Source of the DNA: Methanosphaera stadtmanae
Lineage (GTDB): Archaea > Methanobacteriota > Methanobacteria > Methanobacteriales > Methanobacteriaceae
Assembly (NCBI GenBank): GCA_015062815.1
Contig: SUTP01000003.1
Coordinates: forward strand, 1 to 43,462
DNA length: 43,462 bases
Reading direction: 5' to 3'
A program made the translations under genes and the position numbers. Below the pieces are notes generated by a model. That model was not told the DNA's origin. It ran no database searches and was given only the letters and a program-made list of their open reading frames with translations. Numbering within the stretch: the first letter of the stretch is position 1; the number at the start of each line of letters is the position of its first letter. Shown here in pieces: positions 17,950 to 26,582 of the stretch.

Positions 17950-18459
17950 ATGTCAGACACATATGATGATTTTGGTGTCGAAACGGAAAATGTTGCTTTA
18001 TCCATGGATAATTTAGATAAAAAAATATTGGAGTTATTAAGTACGGATGGACGTAAGTCTTATCGTAAAATATCTCGTGAACTAGGGGTTTCTGTAGGAA
18101 CAGTTCATAATAGGGTGGATAAATTAACGAAATTTGGAATAATTAACAAATTTGTCCCTGTTATTGATCACCAAAAATTAGGTTATAATTTAACTGCAAT
18201 AATAGGTTTAGAAATTAAGAGTGGCACGGTCGCTTATTTAATTGATAAAGATGCATTTAAAAGCAATATATTAGCAATATATGATGTAACTGGTCAATTT
18301 GATGGTATTATCATTGCTAAATTTAAAAATACTTTTGAATTAAATAAATTTATTAAATCTTTACTTGCAGATGATACTGTTATAAGAACGTATACTCAAA
18401 CAGTATTAAATATAGTTAAAGAAGAGTTAAATTCTTCAATGATTAATTTTGACAGTTAA
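17950..18459 (+). CDS. Lrp/AsnC-family transcription regulator
   Basis: Small DNA-binding regulator. An acidic N-terminal tail (about 1-18) is followed by a winged-helix domain LDKKILELLSTDGRKSYRKI...VGTVHNRVDKL (about 22-66), then an effector-binding RAM domain (about 70-155) with LGYNLTAIIGLEI and VTGQFDGIIIAKFKN. The 169-aa length is slightly above the usual 150 because of the N-terminal tail. The SD is weak (GATGAGAG). It has its own strong promoter and a leader with possible alternative pairing. The target is unknown; divergence from the hydrolase gene and closeness to mptA make those the first places to look. Confidence 0.93.
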   Translation: MSDTYDDFGVETENVALSMDNLDKKILELLSTDGRKSYRKISRELGVSVGTVHNRVDKLTKFGIINKFVPVIDHQKLGYNLTAIIGLEIKSGTVAYLIDKDAFKSNILAIYDVTGQFDGIIIAKFKNTFELNKFIKSLLADDTVIRTYTQTVLNIVKEELNSSMINFDS

Positions 18460-18611
18460 TCATTTAAAACATAATTATTTTTTTTTACAATTTTTTTGTT
18501 CTCTTTTTTTTAGATACTTTTTTTTGAAAAAAATATGAATATCAAAAAAGATATACTAATTATATTATTTATCATAATTATTTTTTAATAAATAAAAATA
18601 GGAGGTAGTAT
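18460..18611 (+). promoter_or_regulatory. Lrp terminator and mptA promoter
   Basis: The Lrp stop is followed by several U tracts (TTATTTTTTTTTTAC, CTCTTTTTTTTAG, ACTTTTTTTTG; 18475-18523). Then come AT-rich TATA candidates (ATTATATTATTTATC, 18559-18574) and the strong SD AGGAGGT at 18601 before mptA. Confidence 0.55.
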
Positions 18612-19556
18612 ATGCCTGTTTGTGAATTTCCAGATACGCAAGATAAAGAACCTGAAATTCCAATATCACTAAATAAGGTAGGGGTTACTGGTGTTAAAAA
18701 ATTATTAAAAATAAATCGTAAAAATAAAAGGCCCATAATTTTATTACCTACGTTTAATGCTTATGTAAATTTACCTAGTACTCAAAAAGGATCTCATATG
18801 TCCAGAAATCCTGAAGCAATTACTGAAGTGGTAGATGAAGCTATTAATGAACCGGAAATACATCTAGAAACGATATGTTCTAATCTTGTAAAAAAATTAC
18901 TTGAAAAACATGAATATGCTATAAGTGCTGAAACGGAAGTAAAAAGCGAATACGTAATACATAAATTATCACCAGTCACTAATAAAAAAACAGAAGAAAC
19001 AACAACTATTATTGCAAGAGCTCTAGCTACAAAAGATGAGGAAGGTAATATTAATGTTAGAAAAATGATTGGAGCTGAAGTAGTTGGGATGACTGTTTGT
19101 CCTTGTGCCCAAGAATCAGTAGTAAAAGATTCACGTGAAAAGTTATTGGAATTTTTAGATGAACAAACAACTGAAAAAGTATTAAATACTGTAACTTTTG
19201 CTTCACATAATCAAAGAGGCCGGGGAACAATATTATTAGAAGTTGCTGAAGAGGAAGAAGTTAATGTTGATGATTTAATAAAAATTATACAAGATTCAAT
19301 GAGTTCTCAGGTATGTGAAATTTTAAAAAGACCTGATGAAAATAAAATTGTTACAAATGCTCATAATAATCCTGTTTTTGTAGAAGACTGTGTTAGAAAT
19401 ATGGTTAAAGGTATTTTGGATTATTATCCAAATTTATCTAATGATTCTACCGTTACATTTAAACAGGTTAATGAAGAAAGTATACATCAACATAATGCTT
19501 TTGCCGAAAAAACATCTTCATTAGGACAATTAAAGAAAGAATTAGGGAGAGATTAA
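18612..19556 (+). CDS. mptA: GTP cyclohydrolase MptA (FolE2 type)
   Basis: MptA opens GTP to the cyclic phosphate of dihydroneopterin, the first step of methanopterin synthesis; the family uses Fe(II). Signatures: PISLNKVGVTGVKKLL, the substrate segment STQKGSHMSRNPEAI (about residues 57-71), the metal-site CPCAQESVV with Cys near residue 160, and ASHNQRGRGTILLEV. The C-terminus contains VTFKQVNEESIHQHNAFAE. The length of 314 aa is normal. It has the strongest SD of this region (GGAGGT). It is followed with no gap by an unknown gene and then cofG, joining methanopterin and F420 synthesis in one unit. Confidence 0.95.
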   Translation: MPVCEFPDTQDKEPEIPISLNKVGVTGVKKLLKINRKNKRPIILLPTFNAYVNLPSTQKGSHMSRNPEAITEVVDEAINEPEIHLETICSNLVKKLLEKHEYAISAETEVKSEYVIHKLSPVTNKKTEETTTIIARALATKDEEGNINVRKMIGAEVVGMTVCPCAQESVVKDSREKLLEFLDEQTTEKVLNTVTFASHNQRGRGTILLEVAEEEEVNVDDLIKIIQDSMSSQVCEILKRPDENKIVTNAHNNPVFVEDCVRNMVKGILDYYPNLSNDSTVTFKQVNEESIHQHNAFAEKTSSLGQLKKELGRD

Positions 19557-20006
19557 ATGGAAGTATTAGAATTATCAAGACAAATTATGACTTATTTAAA
19601 TGCATTTCAAGGGTCTAAACCGGCTTTACATAATAGTGAAATAGTAATTATTCGGGGTATTTCTCGAACAAAACTCAAACCAGAAGATTTTCAACAAAAA
19701 TTAAAAGATTTGCTAAATGATTTAAATATTAAAGAAGTATATTTAAATTCAAAAAGAGCAGAAGTATTAACTAAAGAAGTTGATAGACAAATTAAATTGG
19801 CTACCGGTATTGATGATGAATATCAAGGTTTATCTGGTGTTGAAATGATGAAACAAACATTTGAACAATCAGGTTTTGTTGCAGATTATATAGTCGGTGA
19901 ATATGAAAATGTAGCGGCTTATGTTGTCATGTGGATGGATCAATCGGGTGCTGGACCAATGTTTGTTGAAACTATGATAATTAAAACGGATTCTATTGAA
20001 GAATAA
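19557..20006 (+). CDS. Unrecognised conserved-looking protein between mptA and cofG
   Basis: A 149-aa protein with no family I can name safely. It has no cysteine and no membrane segment. It has an alternating helix and strand pattern, with NSEIVIIRGISRTKLKPEDF near residue 25 and a C-terminal aromatic/methionine-rich strand VAAYVVMWMDQSGAGPMFVETM. The ATG touches the mptA stop (TAAATG) and the SD GGGAGAG lies within the mptA end, so it is translated with mptA. cofG follows after 28 nt. A role in cofactor synthesis or its control is the simplest inference from context. Confidence 0.85.
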   Translation: MEVLELSRQIMTYLNAFQGSKPALHNSEIVIIRGISRTKLKPEDFQQKLKDLLNDLNIKEVYLNSKRAEVLTKEVDRQIKLATGIDDEYQGLSGVEMMKQTFEQSGFVADYIVGEYENVAAYVVMWMDQSGAGPMFVETMIIKTDSIEE

Positions 20007-20034
20007 TTATTTTTTTCTTTTTTTGGTGATTAAT

Positions 20035-21129
20035 ATGGATTTTTCTCGAAGTGAAATTAAAACTATTTTAGATTATGATTTAATTGATTTATTTGATTTA
20101 ATTAAAAAAATTAATATAGAACGAAAGATTCATGAAATCACTTATTCTAAAAATATTTTTTTACCATTAACACATATTTGTAAAAATAACTGTGGATATT
20201 GTACATTCAAACAAAGTCCTGAAGAAGCTAGTTTTTTATTAATGAATAAACAGGATGTATTCAAACAGTTACATGAAGCTAATAAGTATAATTGTACTGA
20301 AGCATTATTTACTTTTGGTGAAGATGCAGATGAAGTTGATGTAATTAAAGATAAACTAAGTGTTTATGGTTATGATTCAATGGTCGATTATGTTTATGAT
20401 TTATCAAATGTTTCTTTGAATAAATATAATGTTTTACCTCATACAAATATGGGAATCATTAGTCGTAATCAAATTCATAGACTAAAGAAAGTTAACGCAT
20501 CCATGGGATTAATGCTTGAAACAACTAATAAACACCTATTAAAAACTATTGTTCATAAAGATAGTCCTGGTAAAAATCCTGATAAACGAATAAAAATGAT
20601 AAGTGATGCAGGTAAGGAAAAAATTCCATTTACCACAGGTCTTTTAATAGGTATTGGTGAAAGTCATGAAGATCATTTGGATTCCTTGTTTAAACTTAGA
20701 CAATTACAAGATAAATATGGTCATATTCAAGAAATAATCATTCAAAACTTCAAACCTAAGTTAGGAATACCTATGGAAAATTATCCGGAACCTCCAATAA
20801 TTGATTTGATAAAATTAACATTAGTAAGTCATATAATGTTTCCAGATATAAGTATTCAAATACCACCTAATTTAAATAGAAAATTAATGTCTATTTTTGC
20901 AATTGCAGGGGCTGATGATATTGGGGGTATTTCACCAATTACAATGGATTATGTAAATCCTGATGCACCATGGCCTAAAATAGAAGAATTAAAGTTAGAA
21001 TTAGATAGTATTAATTATTCATTAGTTGAACGATTACCTGTCTATAATAAATATATTAATAGAACATTCTTAAGTCCATTAGTATATGATAAAGTAATTC
21101 AAATAAAAAAAGAATATAATATTAGATAA
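20035..21129 (+). CDS. cofG: FO synthase subunit 1, radical SAM (CofG)
   Basis: CofG, with CofH, makes the deazaflavin chromophore of coenzyme F420. The radical SAM motif CKNNCGYC is at about residues 49-56, followed by TFKQSPEEASF. Other family segments are CTEALFTFGEDAD, GLMLETTNKHLL, TGLLIGIGESHEDHLDSL, IIQNFKPKLGIPMEN and GADDIGGISPITMDYVNP. The track starts at 19996, inside the previous gene. ATG 20035 has GGTGATTA just before it and gives 364 aa, the family size. CofH is not in the window. Confidence 0.95.
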   Translation: MDFSRSEIKTILDYDLIDLFDLIKKINIERKIHEITYSKNIFLPLTHICKNNCGYCTFKQSPEEASFLLMNKQDVFKQLHEANKYNCTEALFTFGEDADEVDVIKDKLSVYGYDSMVDYVYDLSNVSLNKYNVLPHTNMGIISRNQIHRLKKVNASMGLMLETTNKHLLKTIVHKDSPGKNPDKRIKMISDAGKEKIPFTTGLLIGIGESHEDHLDSLFKLRQLQDKYGHIQEIIIQNFKPKLGIPMENYPEPPIIDLIKLTLVSHIMFPDISIQIPPNLNRKLMSIFAIAGADDIGGISPITMDYVNPDAPWPKIEELKLELDSINYSLVERLPVYNKYINRTFLSPLVYDKVIQIKKEYNIR

Positions 21130-21144
21130 TGAATTTCATCATTA

Positions 21145-21876
21145 TTAATTTATTTTCACATCAATTACTGTATGATGTACGCCTGGTGAATATTTTTTAA
21201 TAGAACGTTTATTGAGTACTTCAATTGTTCTTCCTTGTTTTTGAGCAGCTAATTTAACTAGTTCAACAGGGCGTTTAAACAATATGGCTTCCGGTGTACT
21301 TTCATGATAATGAAGAATTCCACCTTCTTTTAAGTAACTAATTGCTTGGTCAAGGTATAAATGAGTTGTACCAATGTATCCCATCATGATTCTATCGGCT
21401 ATATGATCAAAATCTTGTTTTCCACAGTCACCCAATATTGGTTTTACAATTTCATCAACTTTATTTAGTTTAATATTTTCACATAGAAATTCATAAGATA
21501 CTGGATTAATTTCTATAGCATAAATTTTTTTAGGTTTTGAATGTACTGCCATAGGTATTGTGAAATAACCTATTCCCGCAAACATATCAATAATTGTTTC
21601 CGAGTTTTTTGGTAGTTTACTCATTCTTAATCGTTCACCAGTATTTCCTTTAGACCACATAACTTTGGATACATCTATTTTAAATTTACAATAATTTTCT
21701 TTATGTATTGTCTCTGTGTTGTTACCATAAATTAATTCTATATCTGGTTCTCTTTTTTGACCATGAATATGACCAATTTTAACTACATTGTTAATGTAGG
21801 GTAATTGGATTAATTCATCAAGGTTATCTGGTATTTTTTTTACTACTAGTATATCACCAATTAATTTACCTTTCAT
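21145..21876 (-). CDS. taw2: Wybutosine-type tRNA-Phe aminocarboxypropyltransferase (Taw2)
   Basis: SAM-binding protein of the Trm5/Tyw2 group acting on G37-derived wyosine of tRNA-Phe. It adds the 3-amino-3-carboxypropyl group of SAM. Marks: VMWSKGNTGERLRM, DMFAGIGYFTIP (about residues 95-106), AIEINPVSYEFLCENIKLN and ADRIMMGYIGTTHLYLDQA, then GGILHYHE. The MGY in place of the NLP found in Trm5 methyltransferases supports Taw2 over Trm5. The length of 243 aa agrees with archaeal Taw2. It lies 11 nt after mmp10, with an AGGTAATAAC SD, so it is co-transcribed. Confidence 0.85.
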   Translation of the reverse strand: MKGKLIGDILVVKKIPDNLDELIQLPYINNVVKIGHIHGQKREPDIELIYGNNTETIHKENYCKFKIDVSKVMWSKGNTGERLRMSKLPKNSETIIDMFAGIGYFTIPMAVHSKPKKIYAIEINPVSYEFLCENIKLNKVDEIVKPILGDCGKQDFDHIADRIMMGYIGTTHLYLDQAISYLKEGGILHYHESTPEAILFKRPVELVKLAAQKQGRTIEVLNKRSIKKYSPGVHHTVIDVKIN

Positions 21877-21887
21877 GTTATTACCTT

Positions 21888-23129
21888 TTAAATGTGTACG
21901 CCCATATAATTAATTAATTCAATTAAATCTTCAAAAGCAAGTAGTTCCTGTTTTAACACATCTTGTTTACTTAATGTTCCACTCATTTCACCATCCATTG
22001 TAAGCATGTCTGGTCCTCTATGAATTAATCTTTTTTTACCATCTTTTTGTAAAACTTCTTCAGCTACTAAATCATGTATAAAACATCTTCCAGGTATAAT
22101 AACTGTTTCTTGTACTTGTTCTAAGTCAATTTCTTCAAGATCTTGTTTTGTAATTAAACAAGCTATGTCTTGGTTGGTTGGGATTACGTTAACATAATCT
22201 CCTGCATTTAAATTTTCAAATATTTTTTTAATGTATGGTGCAGATATTTTACTGGTTATAATAGTTGCTTTAGCTCTAACTGGTGTTAATATCTCTAAAT
22301 ATTCTTTATTCTTTTCTTTAGATAAAGCATAAGGACTATCATTATCGGGATCACAAAGAGGCGTTCCTGTTACTCTTAAATTATATTCTTTTGCTGTGTC
22401 CTTAACTATTTGTTCAAATTCATCGATGGGTTGAGGTTCAATTCCTGGAATTAATGGTTTACTGTTCAATATCAAACCTTGTTCTCTGCTATTAGCGAAT
22501 CTCATCAATATTAATGCTTTAGCACCCCATGATTCAAGGTCATCACAAGTTTTTCTAAGAATTTCACCATCATTAATTCCGGGGATTATTATGGATGCTG
22601 CATGAACATCACAACTTTCACAAAATCTTTTTAAGGCTTCAACAGATGCTTCAGGTGTGGGATCATTCATCCATTTTCTTCTTAATTGGGGGTCTGTTGA
22701 AAATGCAGTATATGTGGTTTCAACGACATCATTATTAATTAATTTATCGACAATTCCTGGATCATCAATACCTTTACCACTTGTATATCCTAAGTGGGTA
22801 GTCATGCCCATGTTCTTTATGCCTTGTGTCAATTCCACTAATTCGGGATAACAGCTTACATCACCGTCACCCGTTATGTTAACCATCAAATCTTTAGAAA
22901 TTTCTGTATTAAAAAGTGTTGATTGAATTTGTGTTAAAACTCTAAAAGCAGGGAAAAAATCTCTTGTCATGTTGGTATCAGTAGTACAATGAGAGCAACC
23001 TACTTGTCCAGGAGGACAATATTTGCATCCTAGTACGATACCTGAAGTAACATTTTTAAAATAACAATAGTTACAAAATCCTCTACAATTTTTTCCTGGA
23101 ATTCCTCCAACATCAGCCATAATTTGCAT
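21888..23129 (-). CDS. mmp10: Mmp10, radical SAM McrA-arginine methyltransferase
   Basis: Methanogenesis marker protein 10, a cobalamin-dependent radical SAM enzyme known in methanogens to put the C-methyl group on the active-site arginine of McrA. The radical SAM motif CRGFCNYC is at about residues 16-23. Extra cysteines CKYCPPGQVGCSHC (about 36-49) and MNITGDGD-like NITGDGDVSCYP follow, then GYTSGKGID. The C-terminal domain (about 290-413) contains IPGRCFIHDLVAEE. No SD is visible before either start ATG (23129 or 23120), and a TATA-like AAATATAAAT lies about 20 nt upstream, so the mRNA may be leaderless. The arginine target is present in mrtA in this window. Confidence 0.92.
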   Translation of the reverse strand: MQIMADVGGIPGKNCRGFCNYCYFKNVTSGIVLGCKYCPPGQVGCSHCTTDTNMTRDFFPAFRVLTQIQSTLFNTEISKDLMVNITGDGDVSCYPELVELTQGIKNMGMTTHLGYTSGKGIDDPGIVDKLINNDVVETTYTAFSTDPQLRRKWMNDPTPEASVEALKRFCESCDVHAASIIIPGINDGEILRKTCDDLESWGAKALILMRFANSREQGLILNSKPLIPGIEPQPIDEFEQIVKDTAKEYNLRVTGTPLCDPDNDSPYALSKEKNKEYLEILTPVRAKATIITSKISAPYIKKIFENLNAGDYVNVIPTNQDIACLITKQDLEEIDLEQVQETVIIPGRCFIHDLVAEEVLQKDGKKRLIHRGPDMLTMDGEMSGTLSKQDVLKQELLAFEDLIELINYMGVHI

Positions 23130-23274
23130 ATTATATTAATTTCTAATTTATATTTTTTAATGTTATCTATATTATTAAATTAATATTGAAGGATATTACT
23201 GAATAAAATTATATTCTATAAAAATCATAGAATTATATAATAATAATTTATAAAATTTTTAGTAAGGTGTAATA
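23130..23274. promoter_or_regulatory. Divergent mmp10 / mcrC-mtr promoter region
   Basis: A 145-nt spacer. Minus: TTTAAAAAATATAAATT at 23144-23159 close to the mmp10 ATG. Plus: an inverted repeat ATTCTAT-AAAAATC-ATAGAAT (23213-23233) overlaps TATA-like CTATAAAAA, with ATTATATAATAA next to it (23232-23243). SD AAGGTG is at 23264. The repeat over the TATA box could be a repressor site for the whole mtr unit. Confidence 0.55.
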
Positions 23275-23877
23275 ATGATAGGAAAAAATACTCACATAGT
23301 TGATTGCAGGGAAACAAGAGGATTAGGTGAAGGTGGAGGAATTGCTCAACGTGGAACTTATGCTCAATGTGGGGATGAATTATTAGCTGTAGCAATGTCT
23401 CCTGGAAGAAGACATATTACTAAACCTGTTTGTGAAATAACATTTGCATTAAGAGAAGCTAATATACAGACAAGTACTTTAGTTTTAAATGCAGGTTCTG
23501 GAGTTCCTAAAGACACCCCAACTGGTGGAAATCAAGGTTTATTTGGTGTTACTCCTAAAGAAATTTCACAAATGAATAGACATAAAGTTGTTCTTTTACA
23601 CTTTGGTGGGGTTAAAAATCATATAATATATAAAGCACGTCATGTTTTAAAAAATATTAATAAACCTGTTATTATTATTTCACAATATCCATTAGATTTT
23701 GAAGATTTTGCACGAATTGGTGTTAAAACTAGAGCCATAATGCCAGAAAAACCAGAAACTCAAGGAACTATTGTTGAACTAATAACTGATGTCATTCGTG
23801 GAGAAACATGTACTCAAGAAAAATTAGATGAAATTATTAATAAAGTAGAAAATTCAATTGAAATTTATGGTAATTAA
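23275..23877 (+). CDS. mcrC: MCR operon protein C (McrC), orphan copy
   Basis: McrC is a conserved non-catalytic protein of the mcr operon; in Methanothermobacter it belongs to the ATP-dependent complex that activates methyl-coenzyme M reductase. Characteristic are [24 protein letters not shown] at the N-terminus, [22 protein letters not shown] and [19 protein letters not shown]. The length of 200 aa is complete and no damage is seen. Normally it sits between mcrD and mcrG. Here it stands alone, 14 nt before mtrE, in the place where mcrA would end in an mcrBDCGA-mtr cluster. Confidence 0.95.
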   Translation: MIGKNTHIVDCRETRGLGEGGGIAQRGTYAQCGDELLAVAMSPGRRHITKPVCEITFALREANIQTSTLVLNAGSGVPKDTPTGGNQGLFGVTPKEISQMNRHKVVLLHFGGVKNHIIYKARHVLKNINKPVIIISQYPLDFEDFARIGVKTRAIMPEKPETQGTIVELITDVIRGETCTQEKLDEIINKVENSIEIYGN

Positions 23878-23891
23878 ACTGGGGTAACTCT

Positions 23892-24767
23892 ATGGATATA
23901 ATATTTAATCTAATGGTAGTTACTTTAATGGGTTTGGTTGCTGTCATAGCTGGTATATTTGAGGATTTGGAATCTGATGTTGCATCAACTAGTAATCCAA
24001 ATTCTCAAGTACAACTAGCTTCAGAAGTTGGAAATTTACATAAATTTTTTAACAGAGCTATTTCAGGTGAACCATTACTTGTTGGAACGATGGCCACTAT
24101 TTCAGGTACCATTTGTTATGTTTTATTATCTTTAAATCAACCAATATTATTATCATTAACTATATCAGCCGTTATAGCTACTTTGGTTCAACTTGTTTTG
24201 TCAATAACTTCATATATGGGTCGAATTACTAGTCAAGCGTTATATAATCAACCTATTTTTATGGATGTATTATATAAACATATTCCTACTATGGTTGCTC
24301 ATGCATTTATAACACTATTTTCTATCACATTATTATCTTATTTAATGGTTTATGTTATGAATCCGCAGTTACCTTTAACTTTTCCATTAGTAACACTACT
24401 TTTGGGTGTAACATTAGGTTCTGTGGGATCTGCTGTTGGGGATATTCATTATGGTGCTGAAAAATTGTATCAAACAGAAAAATTTGGTGCAGGTATACCC
24501 GTATCTTTAAATGGGCAAATAACTACTATATCTTCAATAGGTTCAAATTCGTCTATAGATGTTGTTAAATTTTGTTCAAAATTTGCTGGACCTTTAACAG
24601 GCTTGTGTTTTGGAATAATTATATTTTTAAGTTTCTGGCAATCATTAGTATTTGGAATAAAACTTGGATTAATTTTTGGATTTGTCATAATTATTTTAAT
24701 AACTATTTTGAATGGATTTTTAGAACATAAATCTAGAAAAAAATATGGGAAATATAAAAAAGAATAA
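23892..24767 (+). CDS. mtrE: Tetrahydromethanopterin S-methyltransferase subunit E (MtrE)
   Basis: Integral membrane subunit of the Na+-pumping methyl-H4MPT:coenzyme M methyltransferase. MtrC, D and E form its membrane core. The 291-aa protein has about six hydrophobic segments (near residues 1-20, 65-85, 88-108, 130-155, 160-185 and 235-270). Cytoplasmic loop segments DLESDVASTSNPNSQVQLASEVG and GDIHYGAEKLYQTEKFGAGIP are family marks. ATG 23892 is preceded by GGGGTAACT. Confidence 0.96.
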   Translation: MDIIFNLMVVTLMGLVAVIAGIFEDLESDVASTSNPNSQVQLASEVGNLHKFFNRAISGEPLLVGTMATISGTICYVLLSLNQPILLSLTISAVIATLVQLVLSITSYMGRITSQALYNQPIFMDVLYKHIPTMVAHAFITLFSITLLSYLMVYVMNPQLPLTFPLVTLLLGVTLGSVGSAVGDIHYGAEKLYQTEKFGAGIPVSLNGQITTISSIGSNSSIDVVKFCSKFAGPLTGLCFGIIIFLSFWQSLVFGIKLGLIFGFVIIILITILNGFLEHKSRKKYGKYKKE

Positions 24768-24781
24768 TCGGGGTATTGTTT

Positions 24782-25477
24782 ATGATTACATTATTATTAA
24801 GTATCATAGTTGGTGCAACACTAATTGGGATTGGTGTTCATTTCATACCTGTGGGAGGTGCACCTGCAGCATTGTCCACATCAGCAGGTATCCCTACTGG
24901 AGCTCCAATGATAACAATAGGTATGGGTATAACGAGCATACTGGTTACTTCATTAACTATTAATCAATCTGAAATTATTGTATTATTATCTGGTGCTGTA
25001 GCTTCTATGATGATGATGGCTATAACTATGTTTTTTTCTAATTTGATGCATATTTATGGGGTGGGTGTTCCTTTAGCATCTGCAACTTTTCAAAAAGATC
25101 CAATAACGGGTTTTGAACAAGAAGAATATGTTAGTCCAGGTACAAAAGGTCATGGAATACCAACAGTTTCTTTTATTAGTGGATTAATAGGTTCATTATT
25201 GGGAGGAATTGGTGGCAGTTTAGCTTACTATGCATTATATACTCAGATTGTTTCAAAAGTTACATGGTCTTATATGATTATTAATTCAGTAGTAGCTTCA
25301 TTATCTTTAATTATATTTATAATAATTGCAGTAATTGCCTCATATAATATTGGTGGAACTATTCAAGGATTTTATGATAAAAAATTTATGAAAAAAATTG
25401 TCACAGGAACTATTTCGTGTTTCTTAATAGCAATATTATTGTCAATAATTTATGTACTTTTTATAGGGGGTTTGTAA
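24782..25477 (+). CDS. mtrD: Methyltransferase subunit D (MtrD)
   Basis: Membrane subunit of Mtr. Hydrophobic segments lie at about 1-20, 35-55, 58-80, 125-150, 155-185 and 205-231. HFIPVGGAPAALSTSAGIPTG and YGVGVPLASATFQKDPITGFEQEEY are typical. The track begins at TTG 24776; ATG 24782 with GGGGTATTG before it is the better start, giving 231 aa. The gap of 14 nt to mtrE fits one polycistron. Confidence 0.95.
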   Translation: MITLLLSIIVGATLIGIGVHFIPVGGAPAALSTSAGIPTGAPMITIGMGITSILVTSLTINQSEIIVLLSGAVASMMMMAITMFFSNLMHIYGVGVPLASATFQKDPITGFEQEEYVSPGTKGHGIPTVSFISGLIGSLLGGIGGSLAYYALYTQIVSKVTWSYMIINSVVASLSLIIFIIIAVIASYNIGGTIQGFYDKKFMKKIVTGTISCFLIAILLSIIYVLFIGGL

Positions 25478-26254
25478 ATGGCTGATGATATAATACCACA
25501 TCAAGTAATAATATTAATATCAATATTGGTTGGTGTGCTGGGAATATATTTGAGTGATATATCAGGTATATTTTCTATTGTTGCTACGGTTTTTGCAATT
25601 ATATTAGGTACAAATACATTAAGACAAGTGGGAAGGTACAGTTTAGGTACTGGTGTACCTTCAATAATATATATGCTCACTGCTTCTGGTGTAGTTTCAA
25701 CATTTGGATCAATCGGAATTTCCTTTTATTTTAATCAAATAGTTCTATTTCCAGTAATATGTATAGTTGCTTCATTTTTGATTGGATATCTTATTTCATT
25801 AATCTGTAAATACATTTTCAAGATTAAAGTGGAGATATTATCAAAGTCTTTCATAATAATTTGTATTTCCTCAGTCATTGCAGTTTTATCTATGTCTTCC
25901 TTGATTGCAACAACATATAATATCAATGTTATTTTTGATACAGTTATAAAAAATGGTTTAATAATCTTTTTAATGATTATAACAGTAATGGCAATACAGA
26001 ATCCATATAATTCCTGTATGGGGGCTAATGAAGAACAGTATAGAACTATATCTTTAGCTATTTCAAATACCTTTTTATTATTAATGATAGTATCTATAAT
26101 ATGTATATTAACAAGCCCTCACTGGTATATTTATTTAATAATTAGCTTTATTGGATGGGTAATAGCTATTAGAAAATACATAAAGTATAGTATGCAACAA
26201 GCAGCATTAATTAAATGGTCTGGATTATGGCCTAAATTAAATGAAGGTGATTAA
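25478..26254 (+). CDS. mtrC: Methyltransferase subunit C (MtrC)
   Basis: Membrane subunit C of Mtr, the third member of the CDE core. The 258-aa protein has six to seven hydrophobic stretches; RQVGRYSLGTGVPSIIYML and MAIQNPYNSCMGANEEQYRT are conserved segments. The N-terminus MADDIIPHQVII leads straight into the first membrane helix. The ATG follows the mtrD stop directly (TAAATG), with GGGGGT upstream as SD. Confidence 0.95.
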   Translation: MADDIIPHQVIILISILVGVLGIYLSDISGIFSIVATVFAIILGTNTLRQVGRYSLGTGVPSIIYMLTASGVVSTFGSIGISFYFNQIVLFPVICIVASFLIGYLISLICKYIFKIKVEILSKSFIIICISSVIAVLSMSSLIATTYNINVIFDTVIKNGLIIFLMIITVMAIQNPYNSCMGANEEQYRTISLAISNTFLLLMIVSIICILTSPHWYIYLIISFIGWVIAIRKYIKYSMQQAALIKWSGLWPKLNEGD

Positions 26255-26566
26255 ATGGTAGATGAAACATCTTTAATAAAAATTGATGATAATATAATAT
26301 TAGATGTCAGTACTGGGATAATAGGGTCACGAAAAAATAATGATTTGAAAACTAATTCAACACCTTCAATTGTATTTGATGAAATAAACACTGAATTAGA
26401 TAAATTAGAAGAGGCTATAGATAATCTTGAAAAATCTCTTGACCCAAGAACTATCTCTAACTTATCTTATCCTGATAGGGATGGAATCTATAAAATGGAA
26501 GGATTATTAACAAATATGGTATTGGGTGTAATAATTGCTTTGTTAATTATTATATTATTATTATGA
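26255..26566 (+). CDS. mtrB: Methyltransferase subunit B (MtrB)
   Basis: A 103-aa subunit with a soluble N-terminal part, a short acidic helical stretch (about residues 44-60, TELDKLEEAIDNLEKSLDP) and a single C-terminal membrane anchor (NMVLGVIIALLIIILLL, about 86-103). The order C-B-A and the TAAATG junction with mtrC (SD GGTGAT) define it. It helps anchor the stalk of the complex to the membrane. Confidence 0.94.
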   Translation: MVDETSLIKIDDNIILDVSTGIIGSRKNNDLKTNSTPSIVFDEINTELDKLEEAIDNLEKSLDPRTISNLSYPDRDGIYKMEGLLTNMVLGVIIALLIIILLL

Positions 26567-26582
26567 ATCAAAAGGTGAAATT

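Noticed and set aside
21145-21876. Reading this gene as a Trm5 guanine-N1 methyltransferase
   Set aside because: The NLP-type motif of Trm5 is replaced by MGY and the protein is short, as in Taw2; Trm5 stays a minor alternative.
24745-24963. 72-aa ORF at the mtrE-mtrD junction
   Set aside because: It is a frame shadow of mtrD, rich in W, C and H from the shifted glycine codons of the real gene.
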